Shown piece by piece: positions 46,331 to 58,753 of a stretch of 64,000 nt of DNA. This stretch comes from Alligator mississippiensis (Eukaryota > Chordata > Crocodylia > Alligatoridae): positions 264,006,954-264,070,953 of the forward strand of contig NC_081825.1 in NCBI RefSeq assembly GCF_030867095.1, given 5' to 3'. The notes under the pieces are model-generated. The model saw only the letters and a program-made list of their open reading frames with translations, was not told the DNA's origin and searched no databases. Each line of letters begins with the position of its first letter. Within the stretch, counting starts at the first letter, position 1. The position numbers and the translations under genes were made by a program.

Positions 46331-48314
46331 TTACTTGACTGTATCAATGGTTTTACACCAAGCTGCCCCCACATCCAGGGGTCCTCTACTCACCCCCATA
46401 CCCTGATGTCCCTGACTGCATTCTGTACTGTGCTGCTTCCTCTAGCCCTTCCTCTGGCCTTAGCCCCTTTGACCCAGCTCCCTTCATGCTGACAAGGACC
46501 CCTCAAAAAAGAACTACTTCCTGCCATTCTGCAACAGCATTATAGGGAAGGACTCAACAGCAGCAGCACATAGTTGGGGTGTGGGGAAACTAAGGGCTGC
46601 ACAGCCCTGAGAAAATGCTTTCTGCAGTATGCTGCACTCCCACTCAGACACCAGGTACTGCTGCTCTGCTCTGTCTGTCCTTCAGCATTTGCCTCTGACA
46701 AGGGATCTTCAATCAAGCCATAGTTGCTTAGTATTTTTAGTGTTATTTAGTGGACAGATTTTTTGGACAGCTCAATTATTTATGGACCTTACGGACAGGC
46801 ATTTTTAGTCTTGTTTTTTAGTCTGTTGATAAATTTATTGACAGTTGGTAACCTTGCTGTAGCCAGAGGTGCAGTACCTGAGCAGGCTCACATACGTCCT
46901 TGTTCTGGGTGGAGATGTGCCTGTGATTTAGGCTTTGGGACTTCTAGTGTTTCAGCTTCTGGATCCTATAAATGAGCTTGCAAGCTACTCACAACCATCA
47001 CACATGAAAAGTAGCAGCCATTCACATACCATCTTCAGTGAGGTTTAACCTGTCTTGTAACACTGTGCCATTACATCATCATTATTGTGATAAATTTATT
47101 AACAGTGTTTTGGCTTAGATGATGTTTGAGGTTCCTTTCTGCTTTATGAATCAATTTTCTGTCTCAACTTGGCATGGCTGGGACATCCAAAAAGCTCTCT
47201 GCACAACAGTAAGAGTGACACCTAATGGTTAGCTGATGTCAGCAATTCTAATATGCTTCTAGTTCATTGCTATATAGCTGCTGTTGGTTTTTCACTTCTT
47301 TCTTCGATAACTTCCAGCAATTGTTCAGACACAGGGTTCTCCAGTAGGTCAGGTTTTCCTTATCTGTGATAGTGAAAACTTTGTTTCTAGACTCTTATGA
47401 TCTAAGAACAAATTCCTCTAAGTGGCGTTGTATAACACCTTTTGAGTGAAACCACGTTTCTTCATGGATATACAAAGCATAGAGTAGAACGGCACAATCA
47501 ACTGGTACTATACTTAAGATAAACAGATGGTGAATGGAGGACCCAGCCACACACTCCTACAAGCACTTGTGTTCTGTCACACTAGCATACACTTTCAACA
47601 AGCACAGGAGCATCTTGCGGTTGGGCACAGCCATTTGCCAGATGGGCTGAGGGGTATGCATAACAACCCACGGGTCTCAACCTGTCTGCACAATGGTTAT
47701 ACTCCTGAGAGAACTGAATCTGGCATCCACAAAAGGCACTACTAAAGCTCATTCTTCCCAGTCTTGCTGCATGATGGGACTACAAATGCTCCTGTTTATT
47801 ACGTTGTTTGCTGCTTTGCATTTGACTGAATACTTCATCTCTTAGGCATGTTTACTTTGCTGCTCTATTTAGTTATTGGTACTATCACATTATAAAATGA
47901 AGCAAGCAAAGAGAGTAAAAGATAAGTTATGAGAAACACAAATCAAAGGAAACCTAAATCCAGGGCTGTGATGGAAATTGATCCTTTCATCAGAGGAATG
48001 TCCTTGTCCATCTGTCTTCCTGGGTTTTAAACTGCACCATCACTTTAGTATCTTAAAATGAGCTCTTACCATGATCATCAGAAGGTCACTGTCTTTCCTG
48101 TGCATGCTACACCAGGACAGTGTTTTTTCACAGTGCTTACTAACTTAGGCTTTCAAATAGACCGAGTTGCTAGAAGGCACAGAGATTTGTGTAAAAAGCC
48201 AACCAACTGGACAGCAAAGCTGATATTCTTGACAGGCCACAAAGAATATGTATTCAGATCAGTACAGAGAGGGTGGTGGGAATAGGGTAATATGAGGCCT
48301 TGATTGCAGTGATG
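46331..48314. other. No recognisable feature
   Basis: Unique-looking sequence; nothing recognised. Confidence 0.5.
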
Positions 48315-48319
48315 ATGAG

Positions 48320-49230
48320 TGTGGCAGGTTCAAGCCCCAGGGGTACCTGTGATGCCCCGCTGGTGGCTGTGTGGCTCCCGCCTGGCTCGGGCGGGACTAA
48401 GGTGGACTTCCCTTAATTGCTCACTTGCCATGCCTTTTTCTGACTGAGGATTCCCGGACCTTCCTAGTCACAGTTGAGCTACTTGGGTCTTCTCAGCCTG
48501 TCTGCACCCCTCTAGGGCACCTGTAACCTTAAGGGCTCTGTGTGTGGCTCTGTCCTTCCCTACACCATGCGCCCTACCTCATGATGTTCATTTCCCATAA
48601 CTGACTCCCTTGGGCTCTCAGCCTTCCTGGCCCCTTACTCGGTGTCTGCATGAGCTCTTGGCCTCTATGGTCCCACATTTAGCCCCTCTGGGCTCCCAGT
48701 TGCCCTAGTTCCACGCTCAGCCCCCCCTCTCTGGGCCCGTGGACCCTCTGGCCTGGGTCTTAGCTCTCCCTAGACTCCTAGACCCCCTGCTGGGCCCCAC
48801 TCTTTCAGCCTCTGGGCTCCAGGGTTACTAGTTCTCTAAATATGTTTTGAGCCTGCCCCCAGCAGAGCTCAAGGTTAAATCCTGGGGCAACTAAATAAAA
48901 AGTGTCTGTGTTTTTCAGTAAGGCAACCAACCCTCTCTGGGCTTAACGTAAAACCAAAGCCACTTGCCTATAGATGAGAGTCCCTTTCTGCGCCAGGTAT
49001 GTTTCCCTTACTTTCCCAGTCTGCAGAGTTTCTTATTCAATTCCACTGTCAGTTCAGGAGTCCTGCTGCTCCACTGCCAGGAGCTCCTCACTTCATGGCT
49101 ACTAGGACAAGACTGCCTGACCGGCTGAGGCTCTCCGATTAGCCCCCCTACCCACTCTTGCCACCTGCAAGCTGCCTTTCAGGCTACTTGTGTTCTAAAA
49201 GGAGCAGATGTACCCCAGTACCCTGCTACA
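48320..49230 (+). mobile_element. Candidate solo LTR (fossil)
   Basis: About 911 bp starting TGTGGCAGG and ending CCCTGCTACA, the short inverted TG...CA termini of long terminal repeats. Flanked by ATGAG (48315-48319) and GTGAG (49231-49235), a 4-of-5 match for a target duplication. An AATAAA polyadenylation signal lies at about 48894. No internal retroviral region is attached, so it would be a solo LTR left by recombination. The family is not recognised and a DNA element is an alternative. Confidence 0.5.
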
Positions 49231-49235
49231 GTGAG

Positions 49236-50144
49236 TTGGTATTTTTACACCAAACTATGGGGAGAGAATAGAGGACATTAAAGTTAGGTGCCATGGTCAG
49301 AGCAAGAAACATTGGATCATTATATCCTTTTTAATACTGGATCTGCAAAATGCAATGGTCTTTTTGGGAGAGTCTAATCCAGGTTGAATAAACTGACAGT
49401 TGAACAGGGACCAGTTATCCTTAGTCTGTGGTTTGCCTCTCAGTCAACAGCCAAAGACACTTTTCCCCATCCAAAAGGCCTGGCTTTTCTCCTTACGTGG
49501 TCCCTAGGTCTCAAGGACTTTATTTCTTTGTTATCTTTGTAGTACAGTTGGGAATGATGGAGATCAGTAAGTATCCCAAGGTTACACAGTAAGTCCTTGC
49601 TTATACAACAGAGTTCTGCTGATGGAGTTCTGTTGCAAGAGCCTGTGAATGGTTATCACCTTGTAGCCAATGTAGCTGCATTGGCAAAATCCCCTGCTTG
49701 GATGTGGCTGCTGCTGGCAGAGCTTCTGTAATTCAGGGGAGTTGGTATATCTATGACAGCAGAAAGACTTTCTGCTGGCAGAGCTGTCACCAAGCCAGGA
49801 GCTTGGGCTGCCTGAGTGGTCCCACCACAGCTAAAGCAGCCCCTATAGCCTAAGTTAGCATTGGAGTCAGGGACAGAACACAGGGCCCTGCCACCCACTT
49901 CGGTAACTTGTCATGAAGGTCAAGTTTGATCACAATCTTGGTTCACACCCCTGTGCTTATTGTGGCCCTGTTGGCTAGCCCCTGGTATCTGTATGCTCAG
50001 TGCAGTGATTTAGGTGGTTCCCCACTCAGCTGGGGGCTGTTTTGCCTAAGTCTCTTCATCACTGTCATGGCAGGCTGGATGATTCAGAGGGCTTTTTGAA
50101 TTCCACCTCAGGACCAGATTCCTGCAGGTAGACATTGCAGCGCT
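49236..50144. other. No clear feature
   Basis: Unique-looking. A short CCCAAGGTTACACAGTAAGT word at about 49577 is weakly MIR-like on -. Confidence 0.45.
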
Positions 50145-50250
50145 GTAGTTCTTTTTTTGGGTCTGACTGTGTGGCTTGCCCAAGATCACACAGGAAATGG
50201 GGAGTACAGCAAGCATGGAACCCTGTTTTCCAGTGTCCCACCACACAACC
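50145..50250 (-). repeat. MIR-type SINE relic
   Basis: GTGGCTTGCCCAAGATCACAC, then AGGAAATGGGGAGTACAGCAAGC and TGGAACCCTG, matches the reverse-oriented MIR core (TGACTTGCCCAAGGTCACAC, AGCAAGTCAGTGGCAGAGC, AACCCAGG). Confidence 0.65.
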
Positions 50251-52880
50251 TTAACAGAAGATCACTTTTCCTCCCCTCTTTAAACACACTCCCCTGTTTT
50301 CACTAAGAACTGTATGAGTGCAAGGCAAATTGTAGATCACTCATGTTTCACAGAGGGAGAATGTTCACCATGTTGAGTCTCATTGAAGTCTTTCAGGCTT
50401 TAACTCAAGGGCCTTTTAACAAGCAAACATATCTAGAGGCTTGAGGGGTAACGTGTACAGCAGCTGATAAAGGAGGAGAGGGAATGACTCACGATATGTA
50501 CTAGGAGTTCTCCTTGTGGAACATAATGGCTTTTCTGCTCCTGTTAGTTAGATAAAAGCTCCTCTTAGTGAGATCAGTGCTTCAAGAGCATGTACACAAC
50601 CATGTTTAGCTCAGAGTAAGTATTGACTGTGGAGTGAATCTTGCCATAAAAGTTGGCTCTTAGACTAACAGTTCTCTGAGTGCTAAACAGTGTTAGAACT
50701 GCAAGTCGCCAGGGGATCCCCACCTACAGCAGGCCACCCAGTGTTGCTACCATAATTCTTATCCCCTTGTCTCAACTTTAAGCACAGCTTACAAATGTAA
50801 AGGTCTAGAACAAAACAACAAATAATACATCAACACCTCAAAACACCTGCACATAGCATTTTGGAAAGCCATTTCAGTGGATAGCTAAAATTTTCCAATG
50901 TGGCCTGTAACCATCACGACAGTGACAAACTCCTTTCCATTCTAAAGTCAGTCTTTAATGCTGCTTACAACTTTCTCCAACAACAAAAACCCTCCTTTTC
51001 TGCTGCAAATTCTCCATATTGTCTTCAGGCCAGAAGTGAAGATTTTCAGTAAGTCTTTTACAGATCATTGGTGTTTCTTATTGAACCTTGAAACAACAAA
51101 CAAGTTTCTGAAATGTTTAAAACTATCCTCTGAGTTGAGGGGAAGTCATATAACACAGAAATGTCCTTTTGGTTTCTCTGCAGATTTCCTTTGCATTCTC
51201 TTGCTTAGGTTATATTTCACCAGCTATCTGTAAATTATAACAGTTAATGACATTTTATTTTTTTAATATCTGATGAGTATAAATGCAGATGTGTATTGTA
51301 TGAGTCACAGGGATCTTATATACCCCTACCACAGTTAGTGCACATTTGTGCTTAGGGAGGATGTTTTATACAATAGGGAAATGGGCTCACAAACAAGTTA
51401 CCACAAAGCAAACAAGGGTGGGAATTGAATATTTCTTTTCACATTCTTTAATATTAATAATTAGCCAATTGCCCATCAAGAATAATTGGGGAGGGCTGCC
51501 ACCTAATGCCCCATGCTGCTGCTGTTCTGCCTCTTGCAGGGACCCCCACCCCGTGTCCGGTCCTTGGTGCAACTTGATGTTAATGTTCTCCCCCCAACGG
51601 CAGGCCGGCTTTTCCCTCTTTATACTATTAGAATAAGTGACATGGGTACTGGGGTGAGAGAGAATGAGAAAGAGATCAGGGCTTTTCCCTGTCTTTGGAT
51701 CCTTTGGAATTGTTTTAGTAATACCACAATGAGATGTTCGTGACATTGTTACGACTCCGTGGAAATGGATTATGACAGGGTAGAGGAACAGATAGACTAG
51801 AAAGATAAGTCTCCTTGGATGCAGTTTCGTCTTGCTTAAAGGCCGGAGGAGAGGAATGCAACAGAAGAGATCTGACAGTTTAATGAGGACTGTGGTAACA
51901 TGCTGTGTAACCATTACTGGAGTTTGTCACCATCTCTTTAAAATAATGGTCTGATTGTTATTAAACAATCCAGCTTTTGTTTTAACAACATTAATCAGAA
52001 CTGAGCTGGTTTGGGTGGTATAGTTGCTCTGAGGGTTTTCCAAAGGACTTCAGCATTCTGCCACTAGACAACTCCTTCACAGAGTGATTGCAATAGTACT
52101 CCTTTTTGACCTTCAAGGATGATAACTGTTTTATTTTCCCTGTGACAAACTGATGCTTTGTTTTCCCTCCCCTCAGATCTGAGGAACACTAGATACAGGT
52201 TAAAGCCACTGGTAGAATATAAGATCTTTTTATTGTTCTATGGTATCCTTTCTACAGAATGCCATAGGATCACCAATATTATATGTCATTCCTAGGCCAG
52301 CCCTTCTGGCCAGGGCAAGATTATTTCTGACAGCATATTTCTCATGTTATTGCTCAGTCTAGGTTTACCCATTTTTTTGCCTTAGCTCCCAACATCCAGA
52401 CCTGGAAGTTTAAAATCCCATCTGTCTGTTCAGGAGCTCAGTGTTAAGTCAATGGTATTAACTGTCCTGAGAAGAAAGTCCACTGAAGTTGGGATTTTAA
52501 ATCTCTAGGTCTGTTCTTTACAGTGGAGATGAGATTAGAGTGGGCTTGGGCAAATGCATAAGGACAGTATGATGCTGGCTCAGGCCCACACCCACCTATC
52601 CAGTAACACAGAAGGTACCTCATACCTAGAAGTGCTAATTTCCTTGAGCAGCACATAAGAGATGCTCCCATTTTCCAGGGGTTTTATAGAAAAACCCACA
52701 TAGGCTATACTTGCTGGGAAGATGAATTTACTAACGTCTCATTTAGAAGTAAACCAGATACTTACCTGTGATGTGACATGCTGCTAAAGCTGTAGGATAT
52801 GCCCAAGCACAGTGTAAGTACAACACTGAAAAGCATACCAATGATTTTCTAATGTTTTGTTGATTCCAATAACATGTGGT
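50251..52880. other. Unique-looking intronic sequence
   Basis: AT-rich to mixed. A homeodomain-like cluster at 51945-52010 (TCTGATTGTTATTAAACAAT, CATTAATCAGA) is noted without further support. No transposon ends or coding frames recognised. Confidence 0.45.
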
Positions 52881-52882
52881 TA

Positions 52883-54174
52883 GGGCCTTGTTACACCTTA
52901 ATTTTAGGCAGCTGCTAAAGCTCTTAACCCCTGGATTGTTTATACATTAACACCTGAAATATATTTTAAGCATACTTTAGGAGGCTTAAAGTTACACTAC
53001 TCCAGGACAGGTTTATCTTTGATCTGTGTTACCCAGCTCATGTTCCTTTAATGTGTGGCCACTCCCCACAGATGAGCTGCCCAAGTTCCAGCATCCCAGG
53101 ATGCAATGTCCCCTCCCCCACCCTCGAAATCTGTGTGGACAAACTTTCCATCCCGTGAATGCTGCTGCCCAGGGGGCAGTTCTGGAGGCCTGGGGAGCCA
53201 GGGGACAACTCCCCCCTTCTGCCTCTGGGGGACACCTTGATTGTGTCCCCATGAACTTGGGACTTCCTTCCCAGGGTCAGGGTAATAGCTCCCCCAAAAC
53301 CATCTTCGCTCACTGCTCCCAACTTCCAGCCACCGTGGGAAGTATGACCAGCACCTCCCACATCCCAATTGCTAATCCTAATTTATTAAAACATTAGACC
53401 TCTTTTAATTTATTTCCTTTCTTTTTACATTCTGTTTTCTTTATATCTTTTTATTTCATCTTCCAGTGGCTGACTTCATTTCACCACCCTTCCCCAACCC
53501 CCATTTCCTTTCCATCTCCCGTTTCATTACCCACCATCATCCCATTAACTCCCCACCTCCCAGCATGAATGATGCATGCCCCCAGAGGCTGGGGGGGGCA
53601 TGGCGACTGCCTGCAGGCAGCCGGGGGGGTGGGGGGGAGGTAGCAGTGGTAATCGCAGAGCTCCTGCAGGTGGTCACAATGGTGTTGGGGGGTGGGAGGG
53701 GTGAACGCTGACCAGCAGTTGATGCCCACCTGCAAACGCTGCCAGTAGCGGTGGTGGCGCCTAGCAGTAATTGCTGGCAGCATCTGCAGACAGTCCCCAG
53801 TGTTGGGGACGAGCAGGGTAGGGTGGCGAGTAGCAACTGCCTGCAGGCGCCGCTGGCAGTGTCAATGGCACTTTTGTCAGGGGGTGTGCATCGCCAATGC
53901 CTCCCAGCATCATGTTCCTGCTCTCCCCACAACCCATTTCTTACATACTCCCACCTAGAGCAGGTACAGAAGCCTGTCCTGGCTCACTAGCCTGATACTG
54001 GCAACTCACAGCTGTAACTCCTAGTCTGGCCCCACCTAGTGGCAAGTCAAAGCTGTGCAGGTGCAGAACAGTCAGAGAAGGTTTTTAGCTTTAAGGTATG
54101 CTGCTGCAAACTCAAGCTAGCACTGACACTGATCAATATTTGAGCAACTCAAAGTGTAACATGTAACGAGGCCC
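52883..54174. mobile_element. TA-flanked inverted-repeat DNA element, about 1.29 kb
   Basis: The left end reads TA|GGGCCTTGTTACACC and the right end, reverse-complemented, TA|GGGCCTCGTTACATG, so 12 of the first 13 terminal bases match and both sides carry TA (52881-52882 and 54175-54176). TA duplications are the signature of Tc1/mariner-type transposases. No transposase remains. The internal part 53564-53899 is a later MITE insertion. G-rich runs at 53587-53643 belong to that insert. Confidence 0.7.
53564..53899. mobile_element. 336-bp GC-rich MITE, CATGAATG-end family (copy 2), perfect target duplication
   Basis: Starts CATGAATGATGCATGCCCC and ends GTGTGCATCGCCAATG (reverse complement CATTGGCGATGCACAC), imperfect inverted ends. 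Both flanks read CCTCCCAG exactly (53556-53563 and 53900-53907). The interior repeats CTGCCTGCAGGC-type units several times, as in the copy at 15210-15459. Nested in the TA-flanked element. Translated frames here (81-131 codons) are artefacts. Confidence 0.85.
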
Positions 54175-54177
54175 TAA

Positions 54178-54530
54178 TATGAAGGTAGTCCTTCATTTGT
54201 TGGGTAGAATCAGCAAGATCAGAGACAGGTGTAACCTTTTCTTTTCCTCCTACATGGTTGCATGCTGTGAAGATATTGTGCTCGCTTATTATCCAGAATG
54301 CACCTTCAGTGCACTGGTATTTATCCAGCTGAGATCTGAGCTCACACCCAAAGATCTTGATGTTGCTTTTGGCTGCAGGCAGCTTTTTCCTTTGCCAGTA
54401 TGGGTAGTTGATGGCATTTTTCCTACCTTAGTGTCCAGATTTATTATGCTGGTGGATAACTTTGGAGACAGACTTTTCTTGAATCATGTCTGATGTCTGC
54501 AGGAGGTTTCTGATTTTTGCCTTTGAAAGC
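54178..54530. other. No recognisable feature
   Basis: Contains a 104-codon open frame (54179-54493) with no recognised domain or splice context; probably chance. Confidence 0.5.
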
Positions 54531-54538
54531 TACTAAGT

Positions 54539-55952
54539 CAAGGGTAGGCAATTATTTTGGCTGGAGGGCCGCTTAATGAGTTTTAGTGAGCTGTCAAGGG
54601 CCATAAGTGTAGTTCTGCCCCTTGACAGGTGCCCCGCCCCCTGGTCACCATCTTGGGACTGGATGCCCGAACCCCTGACCTTTGCCACTGGACGTTCCAC
54701 CCCTTGCCCCTGTAAGTACTCCTTTTGGGAGGGGAGAGTTGCCATCTTTCAACGAGAAAAAAATCAAATCATATATTTAAAGTCAAATACCTACTATAAT
54801 GTATTTTAATTTTATTACAAAAAATATTTTGTTGTGATTTGAGTTTGCATAGTGTATATAGAGATGACTGCATAATAACTCAACAATAAAGTTTTACTCT
54901 TGTATATTGTGTGTCGGGTGTGGAGGGGTTGTGAGGAGGTGTGGCTGCATGTGTGGGGGGTGTAGGGTATGCTGGGGGGTGTATATGTGAGTGCTTGTGG
55001 GGACAGGGTGTGAGTACTTGGGGTTTATGGGGTATGAGAGAGGGTGGGGGTGTGGAAACCCCTCACACCAACTCCCTGCCCATGGTGCACAGCCTCCCCC
55101 ACTGGCAGCAGCAGCAGGCTCTCATGTTCTGCACAGGCACTGCCGCCTGGCAGCACATGGCTCCAGCCAGTGCTGCATGTGGTGGCAAGAAGTGCAGCCA
55201 GGCCAGCTCACCTCTGTCACCTGGGGCTCCCCACGGTGCACGTGCAGCTCCTGGCACTTGCGAGCCACCAGGGGAACTCCACGCGATAGAGCCAGCTTCC
55301 TTCCCTGCCTCTTGCTGTGCAGGTCCTGGTACTCTGTTGGAAGTGGAAGAGAGCCCCGGTCCCAGAGTCCTGGGACCTGCACAGCAGGGGGCGGGGAAGG
55401 CAGCCAGCTCCAGTGCAGTGCTGGCTGGAGGCGCATGCCGCCAGGCAGCAGCGCTTGCCATGAGCGCCTGCCACCTGCTGCTGCTGCAGCCAGTGGTGGG
55501 GGCTGTGCACCATAGGGAGAGTGTGTGTCGGGTCCCTACACTCCCCCACCCTCTCTCACTCCCGCACCCTGCCCACCCAAGCTCCATGTTCCCGCTGTCC
55601 CCCAGGGCACAGGATCCATTCTCCTGCTAGCCCCACGTTCCACGCTTCCACCCAGCTGCAGTTCCCCCTCCCCAAGCGCCTGCCACTTCCCTGCCTGCTG
55701 CCCAGAGCGAGTGCTGCAGCAGGGAGATGAGGAGAAGCCACTGGACACAGGGGAGGCCAAGCAGGTCTCTTAGCAGCTGCAGCCGTGGCGACAGCAGGCC
55801 CACCCAGAAGCTGTGTGCTGGCTGGGCCGGGCCCTTGGGAGCAAGGCATGTGAGCTGGGCAGGGCACAGTTAGTTGCTGGGTGCCCATGGGCTGAATGAA
55901 ATTGCCTGGCAGCCTGGATTTGGCCCGTGGGCTGCATTTGGTCTGCCCTATG
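54539..55952. mobile_element. hAT-like non-autonomous element, about 1.4 kb, GC-rich core
   Basis: Starts CAAGGGTAGGCAATTATTTT and ends TTTGGTCTGCCCTATG (reverse complement CATAGGGCAGACCAAA), imperfect inverted ends of the CAGGGGTGGGCAA hAT type. CTAAGT abuts both ends exactly (54533-54538 and 55953-55958). The interior has AT-rich then G/T-rich sequence (54905-55060, many GGGG runs) followed by a GC-rich core. Overlapping frames of up to 229 codons on several strands reflect composition. The ending GGCCCGTGGGCTGCATTTGG resembles the known hAT sub-terminal GGCCCGCGGGCCGCATG. Confidence 0.75.
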
Positions 55953-55958
55953 CTAAGT

Positions 55959-57006
55959 GGTGGAGAGAAAAGAGGTCATTCCCTTTGGTGAGTTCTGTGT
56001 CATGGCAAGGTCAAAGGAAGCATCCAGATGTTCTGATGCTCCAGTGATTAGTGCTGGCAGAAGCCGCAGAGAGGTCTAGCACCATGTATTGGGGTGGGAT
56101 CCTTCTCTTACACTACTGCACGGCACCTCCATTTCAAAGTACAGCACCAAGAACTGTGTAGTCCTGTGTAAAGGACAAACTGCAGAGAAGAAAAAAGCCA
56201 CTGGAACAGTAATCAACTCAGAAAACTTGTAGAGAGATCACTTTGCTCATAGACTTAGGACTTGTACAGCTGCCTATCAAACCCAAATTATCTGGGGCTG
56301 GGTCCCACATGCTGAATGGATTACTTATGTATAGAAACAGGCCAACTTGTTTTTATTTACAAGAAAATAGGGAGGCATGAATCTTTCAGAAGACTGGGGA
56401 AAATCTTGCCCCCTCTTTCTCTTATATTCACTCTTTGCATTTTTTATTTTCAACTGAGGTTGGAAATGCGGAGGTAGGTCACAAGGGAGATGGGAGGGTG
56501 TGACAGAGGATGGCTCACCCTAGACATGCCCTGTTTATACATTTTTCCTTCACAGTATCTACTATTGCCATTGTTGGATGCAGGATATTGGACCAGATGT
56601 CCATCAATTTGTCTGTGCCCCAGTATGGTACTGCTTATGAGATGCCGTTTTTGCAAGCAAGCAGAGTTCCCATCACAGTTGCAAACGATTTATAAATTTA
56701 CAGATACTCAGTAAATAACCACACTAAAAATGCCCGTCTGCAAATTCTTTAAAAATACTGCCTTCCGTTAAAAAAATGAAACAAAAACGGCTCCACAAAA
56801 ACAGCTGATTGAAGTTCTGGGGTTGGCAAAGAAGTTAGAGTCTGTGTTGAAGCACAAACTGAAAACAGCAACACCACCTGGGACTGGCAGGGTAGGACTG
56901 GTGGGTGGACTGGAAGAGGCAGCATGGTGCAAGGTTCAGTCAGGGGTACCAAGGTAGGGGTGAGTAGGGGACCCCCTACAGTGCAAAATCATTGCTGCAG
57001 TCAAAA
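55959..57006. other. No recognisable feature
   Basis: Unique-looking sequence; nothing recognised. Confidence 0.5.
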
Positions 57007-57201
57007 CAGGGTTGTCAACCCAATAATTTATTTTACAGATATTCTGCAATCGTTTTACTGACAATCAAACCTTTTTAATATAATCTGAAACTGGTTGTAA
57101 AGGGCCTGGCAGAAGGGTTACATTTACATTATGTAAATCACATGTCAGTAAAAAACCTTTGTCAGTAAAATAAAATAAAAAATCTTGGGTTGTCAACCCT
57201 G
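57007..57201 (+). mobile_element. 195-bp inverted-repeat element (copy 2)
   Basis: Starts CAGGGTTGTCAACCCAA and ends TTGGGTTGTCAACCCTG: a perfect 17-bp terminal inverted repeat. Because each end is itself nearly palindromic, each could fold alone. The flanks AGTCAAAA and GTTCCCAT do not match, so the duplication is lost or different. The sister copy at 46086-46330 lies in the opposite orientation. hAT-like MITE is the likely class. Confidence 0.8.
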
Positions 57202-57364
57202 GTTCCCATAGCGCTCAGCTGCATAGTTCAGACACAAGGGATTCTCATAGTCTGACGGATCATCCAAACAGTTGGCCAGCTACTGGAGCTGAACCCACTG
57301 ACATGGTATGATGTGCTGTAGAGGACAGGAGGAAAACCATCTTGTTTTCCTGTATCAAAGCCAT

Positions 57365-57530
57365 GTAGTATAGTGGAATAAAACCAGTACCTGGAGCCAG
57401 GAGTTCCTGAGGTCTAATTGCTGCTCTAATGCTGATTTCTTCTATGGTCATAGGTAAGTTGATGAAAGTCTCTGTACCTTAACTTCATGTGTAAAGTGAG
57501 GATGCAAAGGTATTTTTCTCTCCTCCCAAA
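57365..57530 (+). repeat. MIR-type SINE relic
   Basis: GTAGTATAGTGGAATAAAACC, then CTGGAGCCAGGAGTTCCTGAGG, CTCTGTACCTTAACTTCATG and TGTAAAGTGAGGATGCAAAG, follows MIR order (ACAGTATAGTGGTTAAGAGC, ACTCAGGAGACCTGGG, CTCTGTGCCTCAGTTTCC, TGTAAAATGGGGATAATA). Confidence 0.65.
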
Positions 57531-58753
57531 GATTGTTTTGGTGTTTTATTAATGGAGAATCCCTTTAATAGAAGCAGCTTTTATAGGAGCAGAAAAGCAG
57601 GAGTTTTGAAAATTAAACTGAAGGTCAAATCTTTTCCTGGCAACCATAAGCAAGAAAATGATCAGGAGTGCCAAGGAAAGAGAAAGATTCCCAAAGCTTT
57701 GCCTAACTTATTTATCTAAAACCAGTAGACACTGGGGACTGTGCAGCAGAAGGAAAGGAGGAGGTACTGGTAGAAGCTTATGTTTTGGTGCCCAGTGACC
57801 TGTACTTCTGCCCTTGCTGACAAGTGTGACATTGAATCGTTATAAATGATGGGCCATACACTCACAGCATCAGCATTTCCTGTTAGGGGGAAAGCTTAGC
57901 ATTTTGTCTACGTGGGTTGTTATCCATTGCTAGTAGCTAGTCAATACAGGAAAAGAACCTACTACCAGTGAATGGAATGACTCATGTGGTAGGTAGGTCT
58001 GTGCACTGGATGTAAAGATCTGAAGATCCCAGGTTCCAACTCTTTAACATTTGTACAATACTTTGAAGATGGAAAGTTCCAGGTAAATGTTAAAATATAA
58101 AAGTAAATTCTGTCCGACTCAGGGTTCTGCAAAATCAGGCTTCTTTGAGAATGTAGTTATGTGAATCAATGTAAATAGCAGATTTAGATTACTATTTACA
58201 TTACCAGAACACCGCATAACATTTACATGGAGAAAAAAAAGAAAGTTTAAATTGTTTACACATACTAAGCGACCTGCTTTTGCGTCAAGGTTTATGCACA
58301 TCTACCTAGTTATAAATTAGTACCTAAAAATCTTGTGTGAATTTCTAGTTTGCATATATAGTTTAAATGCTGCTGCATCTGAACTTCATTGCTTATGCTG
58401 CAGGAACTATGTGGAACTGACAGAGCACTTCTAGGCAGTACAGATTATGTGGGGTTGCACAGAACAGCACCAAAGTTAGGGCCTGGTTCACTGCCCCTTG
58501 CAATCAAAGGAAGAGCTTTCAATGAGTTTGGGTTGGGCCTTTAAGTTTAGCTTAAGTAGTTCCAAGCAATTACTTTGTCTTGTTTCACTGAGCTCCACCA
58601 GGGCCCTATTTATTTGTAAAAATAATTATCACAAATCCCATGTTGTTAATTGGTGTCTCCTGGGGCAAGGATTTCACATTCCTTTGAACTGGTCAGCACA
58701 GAGCACAATGCTTAAGAAACAAAAATGGAATTTCTGAGTTTTTGTGACATTGT
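57531..58753. other. No recognisable feature
   Basis: AT-rich unique-looking sequence; nothing recognised. Confidence 0.5.

Noticed and set aside
54941-55630. 229-codon open frame and several overlapping ones
   Set aside because: Inside the GC-rich core of the hAT-like element 54539-55952; low-complexity Ala/Gly/Pro/Ser content, several strands open at once.
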